From Treponema sp. (lineage in GTDB: Bacteria; Spirochaetota; Spirochaetia; Treponematales; Breznakiellaceae), in contig JAISBN010000148.1 of assembly GCA_031266175.1 (NCBI GenBank), positions 1 to 50,861 of the forward strand: 50,861 nt of DNA, read 5' to 3'. Within the stretch, counting starts at the first letter, position 1. Every line of letters starts with the position of its first letter. Made by a program: the position numbers and the translations under genes. Shown here in pieces: positions 25,059 to 32,762 of this stretch. The notes beneath the pieces were generated by a model. It did not search any database, had not been told where the DNA came from, and saw nothing but the letters and a program-made list of their open reading frames with translations.

Positions 25059-26642
25059 ATGAACATTACCCTGACTCATTACCATCTGCGGCCCGGCGGC
25101 GTTACCCAGGTTATACTGCACCAGGCCAGGGCCCTCATGGAAGCGGGGGAGGATGTGCTGGTCCTGAGCGGGGAAGCCCCCGTCCAGGGGGATGAATGGG
25201 AAGGCATCCCCGTCACGGTAGTACCCGGCCTCCACTACGACCGTTTCCGCCGGGACATGGACGGCGCGGCAACCACTCGCCAAAATCAGGCATGGCAGGG
25301 CGCCATGGATGGCGCTGTGACCACTGCCTGTCCGTCTTTGACGGACAGGGTGGAGTTTGCCGCAGGCAAACTCCAACGCCAAAATCCGGCACAGAAGCCG
25401 GATTTTGGCGCCCTGGCCCTGGAAATGGAACGGGCGATCCGTTCCCGCTGGCGGAGGAGGGCGGATATTGTCCATGTTCACAATCCCCTGATCCGGAAGA
25501 ACAGCCTGCTTTCCGGCGCCCTCTTCGCCCTGGCCGGAACCATGCCCCTGTTCCTGCAAAACCACGACCTGGCGGAGGACTTTCGCCCCGATGTGTACAG
25601 CCCGGAACCATATCCGGAAAACTGCCACTACGGGGTAATCAACAGCAGGGATTACCGATTTTTGCGGGAGGCGGGGCTCAAAAGCGAAGGGCTCCATCTG
25701 CTTCCCAACGAGGTACGAACCCTGACCGTTTCTCCCGGGCTGCCCAGGACCCGGTATCTGTACCCGGTCCGGGGAATCAGGCGAAAAAATATCGGGGAGC
25801 TGCTGCTCTTTTCCCTGTTTTGTAAACCCTTCCGCAGCACCAGCGGCCCGGGTTCTGCGGTTTCCCGGCAGGACGTGACGGCGGCCCTGACCCAGCCCCC
25901 TACCACCGAACAGGACGCGCCGGTATACCGCCGCTGGAAAGCGCTGGCGGGGGAACTGGATCTGCCCGCGGAATTTGAAACGGGGCTGGGGGTTCCCTTC
26001 GCGGACGTCATGGGTACCGCCCTGGCGGTGATTACGACGTCGATCAAGGAAGGATTCGGTTTTTCCTTTCTGGAACCCTGGACCGCGGATCTCGCGGTCA
26101 CGGGAAGGCGCATAGACTATGTCTGCCGGGACTTTGAAGAAGCGGGGCTCCGTTTTGATTCCCTGTATACCGGCCTGAATATCCCCGCGGACTACGCGGA
26201 ACCGGATCGGCTGCGGGAAAAAGCGGAAGAAGCCCTCGCCAGGGTATACAGGGCCTTTGGTTCCCCGCTCCCCGCTTCGGTCCCCGGCGCCCTGGACGCG
26301 GTTTTTTCCTGCCGGGATACGTTTGACTTCGGAACCATGGATGAGGAGCAGCAGGAACGGATCCTCCGCCTGGCCGCGGAAGATAAGCTTATCCGTAACC
26401 GGATTAAACAGGCCAATCCCTTTCTTCAAACCCTGGAAGACTGGCGGAGCGATCCCGATGTAACCGGCGCCAACCGCGAAGCGGTTCTTACGGCCTATTC
26501 CAGGGAAAAAATTCTTCAGACCCTGTACGCGGCATACCAAAAGGTTCCGACCCCGGTGGTTCAGCGCATTGACCGTTCAAAACTGCTTGAATTGTACCTG
26601 GATCCCGCCCGGCTTTCCCTGATAGGCATCAGCCGTGAATGA
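25059..26642 (+). CDS. GT4-like glycosyltransferase with in-frame palindromic insert
   Basis: A 527-residue protein. The N terminus NITLTHYHLRPGGVTQVILH and the acceptor-side VHVHNPLIRKN match the first Rossmann domain of GT-B glycosyltransferases, and SIKEGFGFSFLEPW is the E-x7-E nucleotide-sugar motif of family GT4. The natural substrate is unknown. Residues about 67-118 (DNA 25257-25412) are an insertion made of palindromic repeats and are absent from the expected fold. The 3' end overlaps the HAD hydrolase gene by 8 bases, so sugar transfer and dephosphorylation may be coupled; that is inference. Confidence 0.75.
   Translation: MNITLTHYHLRPGGVTQVILHQARALMEAGEDVLVLSGEAPVQGDEWEGIPVTVVPGLHYDRFRRDMDGAATTRQNQAWQGAMDGAVTTACPSLTDRVEFAAGKLQRQNPAQKPDFGALALEMERAIRSRWRRRADIVHVHNPLIRKNSLLSGALFALAGTMPLFLQNHDLAEDFRPDVYSPEPYPENCHYGVINSRDYRFLREAGLKSEGLHLLPNEVRTLTVSPGLPRTRYLYPVRGIRRKNIGELLLFSLFCKPFRSTSGPGSAVSRQDVTAALTQPPTTEQDAPVYRRWKALAGELDLPAEFETGLGVPFADVMGTALAVITTSIKEGFGFSFLEPWTADLAVTGRRIDYVCRDFEEAGLRFDSLYTGLNIPADYAEPDRLREKAEEALARVYRAFGSPLPASVPGALDAVFSCRDTFDFGTMDEEQQERILRLAAEDKLIRNRIKQANPFLQTLEDWRSDPDVTGANREAVLTAYSREKILQTLYAAYQKVPTPVVQRIDRSKLLELYLDPARLSLIGISRE
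25257..25412 (+). repeat. In-frame palindromic repeat units inside the glycosyltransferase gene
   Basis: Two units begin ATGGA(C/T)GGCGC. Unit 1 (25257-25304) has lost its right arm. Unit 2 (25305-25412) ends with a perfect hairpin, CGCCAAAATCCGGC-acagaa-GCCGGATTTTGGCG (25377-25410). Two further perfect hairpins are nested in it: CCTGTCCGTC-ttt-GACGGACAGG (25327-25349) and TGGAGTTTGCC-gca-GGCAAACTCCA (25351-25375). All are read through without a stop. Confidence 0.85.
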
Positions 26643-27570
26643 ACGGGACCTCTTTATAAAGCTTATCCGGGAATTGTCTTTCCCGCTGGAAGCCCTTCCG
26701 GTCCGGCTGGAAAGCGAATGGGAAGCGCTGGTCCCCGGATCGGGATCCGGCAAAAAGCCGGTTCTTGCGGGGATACGGGCGGTCCTTTTTGACCTCTACG
26801 GCACGCTTTTTATTTCCGCCGCTGGGGAGATTGCCGCGGACCCTGAATCGGCCGCCGGGGAAGACGGGGTAAAGCCTAAAGGCTTTACCTTGGATGGCGC
26901 TGTGGCCACTCGCCAAAATCCGGCACGGATGCCGGTGCCGAAGGGCGCCATGGAAACCTATTTCCGGCAGGCGGTCGGGGAGCGCCACAGGGCGGCCCGG
27001 GACGCGGGTACAGCCTGGCCCGAGGTAGCGGTAGAGGAGATATGGGCGGAATACCGGGGCGTCTTTCCCGGCGGGAAAACCGGCATGGGTCCCCGGGAAC
27101 TGGCCTTGCGGTATGAACTGGCGGTAAATCCCGTATACCCCATGCCCCATGCCCTGAAAACCCTGACCGCGCTGGCCCGCCGGGGTTTGACCCTGGGGAT
27201 TATCTCCAACGCGCAGTTTTTTTCTTCCCTTCTTTTCGACGCTTTTTTTGACGCCCCGCCGGAAAAACTCGGCTTTGACCCGGACCTTCTGATCTATTCC
27301 TTTCGGGAAGGCGAAGCCAAGCCCTCTTCCCGGCTTTTTGCAAAAGCCCGGGAACTTCTGGCCCGCCGGGGTATCGGAGCGGAAGAAACCCTCTATGCCG
27401 GCAACGATATGCGGAACGACATTATCCCCGCGGCGGATGCGGGCTTTGCCACCGCCCTTTTTGCGGGAGACCGCCGTTCCCTCAGGCTCCGGCAGGACGA
27501 TCCGGCCTGCGCCGGCCGCCGGCCCCTTCTGGTATTGAAAGATTTACAAGAGCTCCTCCCGGACCGATAA
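26635..27570 (+). CDS. HAD-superfamily hydrolase with in-frame palindromic insert
   Basis: A 311-residue HAD phosphatase-like protein. Motif I is VLFDLYGTLF near residue 51, with Tyr at the usual second position, motif II IISNAQFF, motif III lysine in REGEAKPSSRLF, and motif IV YAGNDMRNDIIPA. The cap domain lies between motifs I and II, and its start is enlarged by an insert (DNA 26868-26949) related to the one in the glycosyltransferase gene. It overlaps that gene by 8 bases and is followed by a small membrane-protein gene. Substrate unknown. Confidence 0.8.
   Translation: MNERDLFIKLIRELSFPLEALPVRLESEWEALVPGSGSGKKPVLAGIRAVLFDLYGTLFISAAGEIAADPESAAGEDGVKPKGFTLDGAVATRQNPARMPVPKGAMETYFRQAVGERHRAARDAGTAWPEVAVEEIWAEYRGVFPGGKTGMGPRELALRYELAVNPVYPMPHALKTLTALARRGLTLGIISNAQFFSSLLFDAFFDAPPEKLGFDPDLLIYSFREGEAKPSSRLFAKARELLARRGIGAEETLYAGNDMRNDIIPAADAGFATALFAGDRRSLRLRQDDPACAGRRPLLVLKDLQELLPDR
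26868..26949 (+). repeat. In-frame palindromic repeat unit inside the HAD gene
   Basis: A perfect hairpin, GGTAAAGCC-taaa-GGCTTTACC (26868-26889), is followed by TTGGATGGCGCTGTGGCCAC and CGCCAAAATCCGGC, the same unit as in the glycosyltransferase gene, and in the same reading frame. The right arm is degenerate here. Confidence 0.8.
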
Positions 27571-27580
27571 TAAAAGCGTC

Positions 27581-27835
27581 ATGTTTTCAAAAGAAATGTT
27601 CCGGTTTTTGATACAGGTTATCACATCCTGGCAAATCATTGTGGCCGCGCTTGTTCTGATCATCTATTTTACCCTGGTTTCCTATGTGGCCCGGCTTTAC
27701 CATGAGCCCCATTCAAGCTTTTCCTTTGATTCAAAGCCCCGGAAAACCAAAAAAGCCAAAAAAGAAAAACCCTCCTCCGAAATAACGGAAGCCATTGAAG
27801 GCAGCGACAGCGACGATCTGGGCCTGGAAGAATAA
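27581..27835 (+). CDS. Small single-pass membrane protein
   Basis: An 84-residue protein with one clear transmembrane helix near residues 16-37 (WQIIVAALVLIIYFTLVSYV), then a basic stretch (KPRKTKKAKKEK) and an acidic tail. The order suggests a short N-terminal part, one helix and a cytoplasmic charged tail. The family is not recognised. It follows the HAD gene by 10 bases on the same strand and ends the apt-glycosyltransferase-HAD run. Confidence 0.6.
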   Translation: MFSKEMFRFLIQVITSWQIIVAALVLIIYFTLVSYVARLYHEPHSSFSFDSKPRKTKKAKKEKPSSEITEAIEGSDSDDLGLEE

Positions 27836-27876
27836 ATCTTTCCCCCTGGGGACCGGGGGCTCGGGTCCCGGGTCCC

Positions 27877-28135
27877 GACTGGGGGGATTTAAAGCGAATA
27901 CCGCTTAAATCCCCTTCGGGGCAGGTGGGATTTAAAGTGAATGCACTTTAAATTCGGCTTCATCGGGTCCAAGTGGGGTTTAAGGCGAATGCCGCTTAAA
28001 TCCACTCCTTCGGCCGGATCAGGGCGTTGATTTAAGGCGAATGCACTTTAAATCTGGCTTCATCAGGTCCAAGTGGAATTTAAGGCGAATGCCGCTTAAA
28101 TCCACTCCTTCGGTCGGATCAGGGCGTTGATTTAA
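27877..28135. repeat. 100-bp tandem repeat with nested hairpins
   Basis: Two full copies of a 100-base unit begin at 27929 and 28029, and a third begins at 28129 but ends within about 7 bases. Each unit contains ATTTAAAGTG-aatg-CACTTTAAAT or a variant, the string TCCAAGTGG, a second TTTAAGGCGAATGCCGCTTAAA hairpin-like block in two parts, and TCCACTCCTTCGG. A related partial hairpin precedes them at 27884-27912. No gene is supported between 27836 and 28222. Confidence 0.85.
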
Positions 28136-28222
28136 AACGAATTCCGGATACTACCCCGAAAAAATTCTCCCATTAACAAGCGGAACGTTTCTCTGTGCCA
28201 TATAAGGGTGTGGAGGCGCCTT

Positions 28223-29860
28223 GTGACGGATCCTTTAACCGGCGCGGTACAGCAGCTTTTCGGGTTGCCCTACCTGTTCCCCTATCAACGGCTGGTCGTG
28301 GCAAACCTTATTGAAGCCGCTGAGGCTGCGGGCATCCCCATTCTCTGGCCCGCGGAAAAATCCGGCGGCGGTCCGTCCGGGGAATGTACTCTTCCCCGGA
28401 CGGAAACCGCGGACGCGGAACCTGCGCCGGAAACGGAGAATGACCGTTCCGGCCTGGGCCGGCAGCTGGTGATCCTCCCCACAGGGGCGGGAAAATCCCT
28501 TTGCTTTCAGCTTCCCGCCATGCTGATGAAGGGGCCCACCCTGGTTATCTATCCGATCCTGTCACTGATGGCGGATCAGGAACGGCGCTTGCGGGAACGG
28601 GGCTTTTCTCCGGTTCTCCTTCGGGGAGGCCAGAGCCCCGAAGAACGGGAGGCGGCCTGGAAATGCATAAAGAGTGGCCACAGTAAATTCATTATTGCCA
28701 ACCCCGAGGTGCTTTTAAGCTCCCGGGTACAGGAAAAACTTCCCGGACTGAAAATCGTGCATACGGTGATCGACGAAGCCCACTGCGTCAGCGAGTGGGG
28801 CGAAAGTTTTCGTCCCGCATACCTGGAGATCGCCAAAATCCTGGAAAAGGTACGCTCCCCGCTGGTAACGGCCTTTACCGCCACCGCCTCCGCTCCGGTA
28901 CTGGAAAAGATAGAGCGGTACATTTTCGGCGCCGTTCCCGGTGACGGCGTTACCAGTAACGGTGTTTCCGGTAACGCGGCCGGCGGCGGCTGCTACCGGA
29001 TCATCGGCAACCCTGACCGGCCCAATATTGAATACCGGGCGCAGGGCTGCATACTTCGGGACCTGGCGGTACGGGATCTTCTGCTTGCCAATGAGCGGCC
29101 CGCCATTGTGTTCTGCTCTTCCCGGCAGGGAACGGAAAAGCTTGCCCGTTATCTGCGGAACCGTCTGGCGGAACAAAAGATACCCTGGGCGGGAAAGATA
29201 CGTTTTTACCACGCGGGCCTTAGCAGGGAAGAAAAAAAGGATGTGGAGGAGTGGTACCTCTACAGCGACGGAGTGCTGGTCAGTACCTGCGCGTTCGGTC
29301 TGGGGGTGGACAAGGCCGACATCCGTACGGTGATACACCGGGACTGCCCCCCTTCGGTAGAAGCGTACCTCCAGGAATCGGGGAGGGCGGGCCGGGACGG
29401 AAAGCAGTCCCGGGCCGTCCTGCTCTGGGGGCCCGGCGACGAGGCCCGGCTTGGCCGGATCCGCTCCCCGGAAGAACGGCGGCGTATACAACAGCTCTTT
29501 GACTATGCCCGGGAAGGGGCGCGGTGCCGCCGGGAAACGCTGCTTGCCCTGCTGAACTACGAAGGAAGCGGTCCCCCGGCAAAACCCGAAAACCGATGCT
29601 GCGATGTTTGCTCCGGCGCAAGCAACCCCCTGCTCCGGGAGGAGCGGAGCCTGACGGACTTTTTCCGCAGGAACCGCCGCTGTTATACCCTGGAAGAGGC
29701 CGCCGCGATCCTCTCCGGCGCGGAGACGGTCCGCTGGTCCGAGGACGAAGCGAAGGAAGCGGTCCGCTGGTTGCTGCAAAAAAGGGCCCTCAAAAAACTT
29801 GAAGGCCCCCTCTGGAAACACAAAATCATTCCGGCGCGATTAAATCATAGACGCCGTTGA
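28223..29860 (+). CDS. RecQ-like DEAH-box DNA helicase
   Basis: About 545 residues. The N-terminal helicase domain has LPTGAGKSLCFQLPAMLM (Walker A), YPILSLMADQERRL, VIDEAHCVSEWG (DEAH) and TAFTATAS. The second domain has FCSSRQGTEKLARYL, YHAGLSREEKK, STCAFGLGVDKADI and QESGRAGRDGK. The zinc cysteines of the RQC region are seen as CRRETLLALLNYEG and CCDVC. A winged-helix-like tail follows; no HRDC domain. GTG 28223 is chosen because GGAGG lies 6 bases before it; GTG 28208 is open but lacks a binding site. It unwinds 3'-5' in recombination and repair by family knowledge. Confidence 0.88.
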   Translation: MTDPLTGAVQQLFGLPYLFPYQRLVVANLIEAAEAAGIPILWPAEKSGGGPSGECTLPRTETADAEPAPETENDRSGLGRQLVILPTGAGKSLCFQLPAMLMKGPTLVIYPILSLMADQERRLRERGFSPVLLRGGQSPEEREAAWKCIKSGHSKFIIANPEVLLSSRVQEKLPGLKIVHTVIDEAHCVSEWGESFRPAYLEIAKILEKVRSPLVTAFTATASAPVLEKIERYIFGAVPGDGVTSNGVSGNAAGGGCYRIIGNPDRPNIEYRAQGCILRDLAVRDLLLANERPAIVFCSSRQGTEKLARYLRNRLAEQKIPWAGKIRFYHAGLSREEKKDVEEWYLYSDGVLVSTCAFGLGVDKADIRTVIHRDCPPSVEAYLQESGRAGRDGKQSRAVLLWGPGDEARLGRIRSPEERRRIQQLFDYAREGARCRRETLLALLNYEGSGPPAKPENRCCDVCSGASNPLLREERSLTDFFRRNRRCYTLEEAAAILSGAETVRWSEDEAKEAVRWLLQKRALKKLEGPLWKHKIIPARLNHRRR

Positions 29861-29867
29861 ATCATCG

Positions 29868-31550
29868 TTAAAAGGAATAACCCACCATGGTAATCAGCGC
29901 CATCTTCATGGGATCGGGATTGTCGTTCATCGAAAAAATATTGTACTGGAATCCCATTCCTCCGTAGAGACCGGGCACTTTGGCGGTGGTAAACTTTAAG
30001 CCCCCCTGTACCGCCATGGCCAGGGGAAAACCGGTGGCCATGGAATCCTGATCTTTATAGTCATCCCAGGCTTTGTCATGCTGAAAATCCATGCCGATAT
30101 TGACATAGGGCATCAGGGCGATGTTTTTTATGGGGATGGTTCCCTGGATCTGCCCGAAGACGCCGAAAGCCCAGAAATCAGAACCGGCAAAATAGAACCG
30201 GGCTCCCAAATACCGCATAAAATTGGCCGACACATAGAGGGCATGCCCCTTTTCAAAGAGATAGGCATAACCGGCCTCTATGTTAAAATCACTGTCGGTC
30301 CTTAGATTTTCCGCGGTCTTCTTTTCCTTTTCTTTTTTTTCAATCAGGGTTTTGTCGCCGGATGCAACTTCGCCGAAGGTCCTGATCCGCCAGTTGCCGT
30401 ATTCCCGGACCCACCGGGAACTAAAGTCCTTATTGTTCACGGTAAAGATAACGGTGTATTCTTCACCCCCGCCGCTGACGTCCTTTAAGGCCGCCCTGAT
30501 AGCACCCTGGCCCCGGATGCTGTTTTCAATGGTCCAGGCTACGGCATACCCCATGGCGCCCACCACGCTGTCCTCGCATTTTTCGATAAAGCCCTGCTGA
30601 ACGGTACGGTTCGCCCTTCCGAACAGTTCCGATATGGCGTATTCGGCGTTTTCCCCCACGCAGGCGGAAGAAAGAAAGCCGGCGATGTGGGGATATACCG
30701 CCTTGTTTACTCCCAGGCCTTCTACAAATTTGGAGAGCCGCTCGTCCAGGGCTGCCCGCCAGGTATCGGGCCGGGGATTTAACGCCGAGCCGATAAAGGC
30801 CTGAACGGTGTTTGCCGGGATGGCATAATTCGTCGCCTGCCGCCAGAGGGCGCTTAAGGTATTAACCCCCGCCACCGCGTATCCCGCCGGGGCGTTTCTC
30901 TGGGCCACCAGGAGGGGACCGCCGGAATTGCCCGGATCAACCTGGGCGGTGTGCTGAATGAAAGGCCCCATCAGGGTTTCGTCGTCGATACTTTTGGGAA
31001 ACCGGGCAATGGCGTTAGACACCATTCCCCTGCCGAACTGCCAGAGCGGCGTTACCCCCAGACCGGGAAAGCCCGCGGAGTACACGTCCTCCCCTTCCTG
31101 TATGGACCGGGAGAGGAAACTTAACGCCCCGGCCGGTTTATCCCCCGGAGCAAAGGCCAAAAGGGCCAGGTCCTGTTCCTCATCGTCGGCAATAATTTTA
31201 AGGTTGTCGATTTTTCTTTTAAAGCCGTCCTGCCGTTCAAAGGTGATGGAAAGGGAATATGCCTGGGCAACCACATGGTGATTGGTGACGATGTAAAAGT
31301 TTCCCCTGACGTCGCTGACCACAAAACCCGAACCGGTATCCCCCTTAAGGAACAGATCAACGGCCTTCACGGCGTCGGCCTCTCCCCGTTTGTCAAGATC
31401 GGTCTTCATCTTTTCAAAGTAGGCCACAATGTCCGGATGATAGCTCTGGTTGATAAGTCCCACATAGTCCCGCAGGGCCCCCGCGGACTGTGAAAATGCG
31501 GCACAGCACACAGTCACCAAAACAACAAACAACATAGCGCGACGGCTCAT
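29868..31550 (-). CDS. Secreted trypsin-like serine protease with barrel-like C terminus
   Basis: A 560-residue protein with a signal peptide (MLFVVLVTVCCAAFSQSA). The protease domain shows GSGFVVSD, the catalytic His in YIVTNHHVV, Asp in DEEQDLALLAF and Ser in DPGNSGGPL, as in HtrA/trypsin families; no PDZ domain follows. The last 150 residues (FNIEAGYAYLFEKGHALYVS, YGGMGFQYNIFSMND, ending GYSF) resemble outer-membrane beta strands with a terminal aromatic. Protease plus barrel suggests a cell-surface or outer-membrane-anchored enzyme, which is inference. GGAGG precedes ATG 31550. It converges with the RecQ-like gene, leaving only 7 bases. Confidence 0.78.
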   Translation of the reverse strand: MSRRAMLFVVLVTVCCAAFSQSAGALRDYVGLINQSYHPDIVAYFEKMKTDLDKRGEADAVKAVDLFLKGDTGSGFVVSDVRGNFYIVTNHHVVAQAYSLSITFERQDGFKRKIDNLKIIADDEEQDLALLAFAPGDKPAGALSFLSRSIQEGEDVYSAGFPGLGVTPLWQFGRGMVSNAIARFPKSIDDETLMGPFIQHTAQVDPGNSGGPLLVAQRNAPAGYAVAGVNTLSALWRQATNYAIPANTVQAFIGSALNPRPDTWRAALDERLSKFVEGLGVNKAVYPHIAGFLSSACVGENAEYAISELFGRANRTVQQGFIEKCEDSVVGAMGYAVAWTIENSIRGQGAIRAALKDVSGGGEEYTVIFTVNNKDFSSRWVREYGNWRIRTFGEVASGDKTLIEKKEKEKKTAENLRTDSDFNIEAGYAYLFEKGHALYVSANFMRYLGARFYFAGSDFWAFGVFGQIQGTIPIKNIALMPYVNIGMDFQHDKAWDDYKDQDSMATGFPLAMAVQGGLKFTTAKVPGLYGGMGFQYNIFSMNDNPDPMKMALITMVGYSF

Positions 31551-31586
31551 ATATCCTCCGTAATAATGCCGGATGATTCTACCCGG

Positions 31587-32105
31587 CTAAAACTCCCCAA
31601 GTTTCCAGCTCTTTAGTATTTTACCCGCATCGGCGCCTCCAGGGCTGGCGGTTTGTGACGCATACCCCCAGACTGCCACTCCGTATTCGGTATTCTTGAA
31701 AAGACCCAGGGATTTTGTATAAACGGCAACGGTATATTCTTTTTCAGCTTCGAAATTAAATCGTAGTTCTATATTATCGGCTTTGATGCTGACCGAATAA
31801 TTGCCCTGAGAGACATAAGCTCTCAGATTAAACTGGATTGTCGTTTCCCCCGCAGGCAGGGTAATTTTATTTATCCGGTATTTCCCCTTGGGATACCACG
31901 AGTCCTCAACGCCAATACCGTTGTACTCCAGCACGTGAATCGTATCGCTGAACACAACCAGGGCGTTCTGTTCGACGGGAAGCGACTCGTCGTAGATAAT
32001 TTTACCCGCCGACAGCTGCCTGGCTATTGACGAACAGCCGGAGAACAGCAACGCAGTACAAAGAACGACCGCCACTCCGGCGCAGTTTTTCACCATGTTT
32101 TTCAT
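31587..32105 (-). CDS. Lipoprotein, paralogue of the 32146-32658 product
   Basis: A 172-residue lipoprotein; the signal ends ALLFSGC near residue 24. The mature part is beta-rich, with YDESLPVEQNALVVFSDTIH, VLEYNGIGVE, ITLPAGETTIQFNLRA and FEAEKEYTVAVYTKSLGLF. The pattern (D/E)ENLP-(EE)-x-V-F, YNGI, PPG or PAG then F-A-G-(D/E)-Y is shared with the neighbouring lipoprotein, so they are duplicates of one family of unknown function. It lies 40 bases downstream of that gene on the same strand. Confidence 0.75.
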   Translation of the reverse strand: MKNMVKNCAGVAVVLCTALLFSGCSSIARQLSAGKIIYDESLPVEQNALVVFSDTIHVLEYNGIGVEDSWYPKGKYRINKITLPAGETTIQFNLRAYVSQGNYSVSIKADNIELRFNFEAEKEYTVAVYTKSLGLFKNTEYGVAVWGYASQTASPGGADAGKILKSWKLGEF

Positions 32106-32145
32106 AGTTTTATCTTAATCCTCCTTCTTTTGGTTACGCCGGGTT

Positions 32146-32658
32146 TCATTCCAGAACCGTTTTTCCCGGTTCCGGAAACGGAAAGAAATCCATATCTTCA
32201 GTCTTTGTTTTTACTTCCAGATTCCACAACAGAATTCCCGGCTTGCCGTTTCGGGTCCCTCCCTGAATCGAATATCTGTCACCGGCTTTAAAATTCCAGA
32301 CAAAAGCACTGCTGCCGTTTAAAAGTACACCGGTGGTATCAAACCTGGCGAGATCCACGGTAAAAGCGGCTGGGCCGGGCGGCAGAAAAACCAGCGGTTT
32401 CTTGCCCCATTCCACGGGGATTCCGTTGTAGCTTGTCACGGTTAAACCCGGGGCAAAGAACGCCAATTCAACGCTTTCTTCCCGGGGCAGATTTTCATCC
32501 CAATACACGATATTTTGAGTAAAGTTTTCGGCTTTGACGGGATAAGAAAAGCAGGAAGTAAAAAGGAGCGCTAAAACAACGCCCGCTGCCAGGACGGTAA
32601 GAATATTGCGCAAAAGCCGGCTTTGAATGCAAAATGCCTTGTCACGGCATGTAACCAT
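32146..32658 (-). CDS. Lipoprotein of unknown function
   Basis: A 170-residue protein whose N terminus has a basic stretch, a hydrophobic core and the lipobox LLFTSC. The mature part has YWDENLPREESVELAFFAPG, VTSYNGIPVEWG, FLPPGPAAFTVDLARF and FKAGDRYSIQGG, matching the paralogue at 31587-32105. ATG 32658 has AGGAGG 6 bases upstream, and a good promoter lies at 32692-32721. It heads a likely operon with its paralogue and perhaps the protease. Confidence 0.75.
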   Translation of the reverse strand: MVTCRDKAFCIQSRLLRNILTVLAAGVVLALLFTSCFSYPVKAENFTQNIVYWDENLPREESVELAFFAPGLTVTSYNGIPVEWGKKPLVFLPPGPAAFTVDLARFDTTGVLLNGSSAFVWNFKAGDRYSIQGGTRNGKPGILLWNLEVKTKTEDMDFFPFPEPGKTVLE

Positions 32659-32691
32659 AGGGAACCTCCTTTAAAGTTACGGAACTGTTTT

Positions 32692-32721
32692 TTTATAGTA
32701 TATTTGGAGGCATGTTGTCAA
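32692..32721 (-). promoter_or_regulatory. Sigma-70-type promoter of the lipoprotein operon
   Basis: On the minus strand TTGACA (32721-32716), an 18-base spacer, then TATAAA (32697-32692). The leader before ATG 32658 is about 30 bases and contains AGGAGG. A perfect hairpin, GCGGCGAA-agcctg-TTCGCCGC (32736-32757), lies just upstream, after the dapL stop. Confidence 0.7.
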
Positions 32722-32762
32722 GCAGGCAGACAGTAGCGGCGAAAGCCTGTTCGCCGCGGTCT

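Noticed and set aside
24786-26540. Minus-strand open frame of 584 codons opposite the glycosyltransferase gene
   Set aside because: It is the antisense of a gene with GT4 motifs and also crosses apt.
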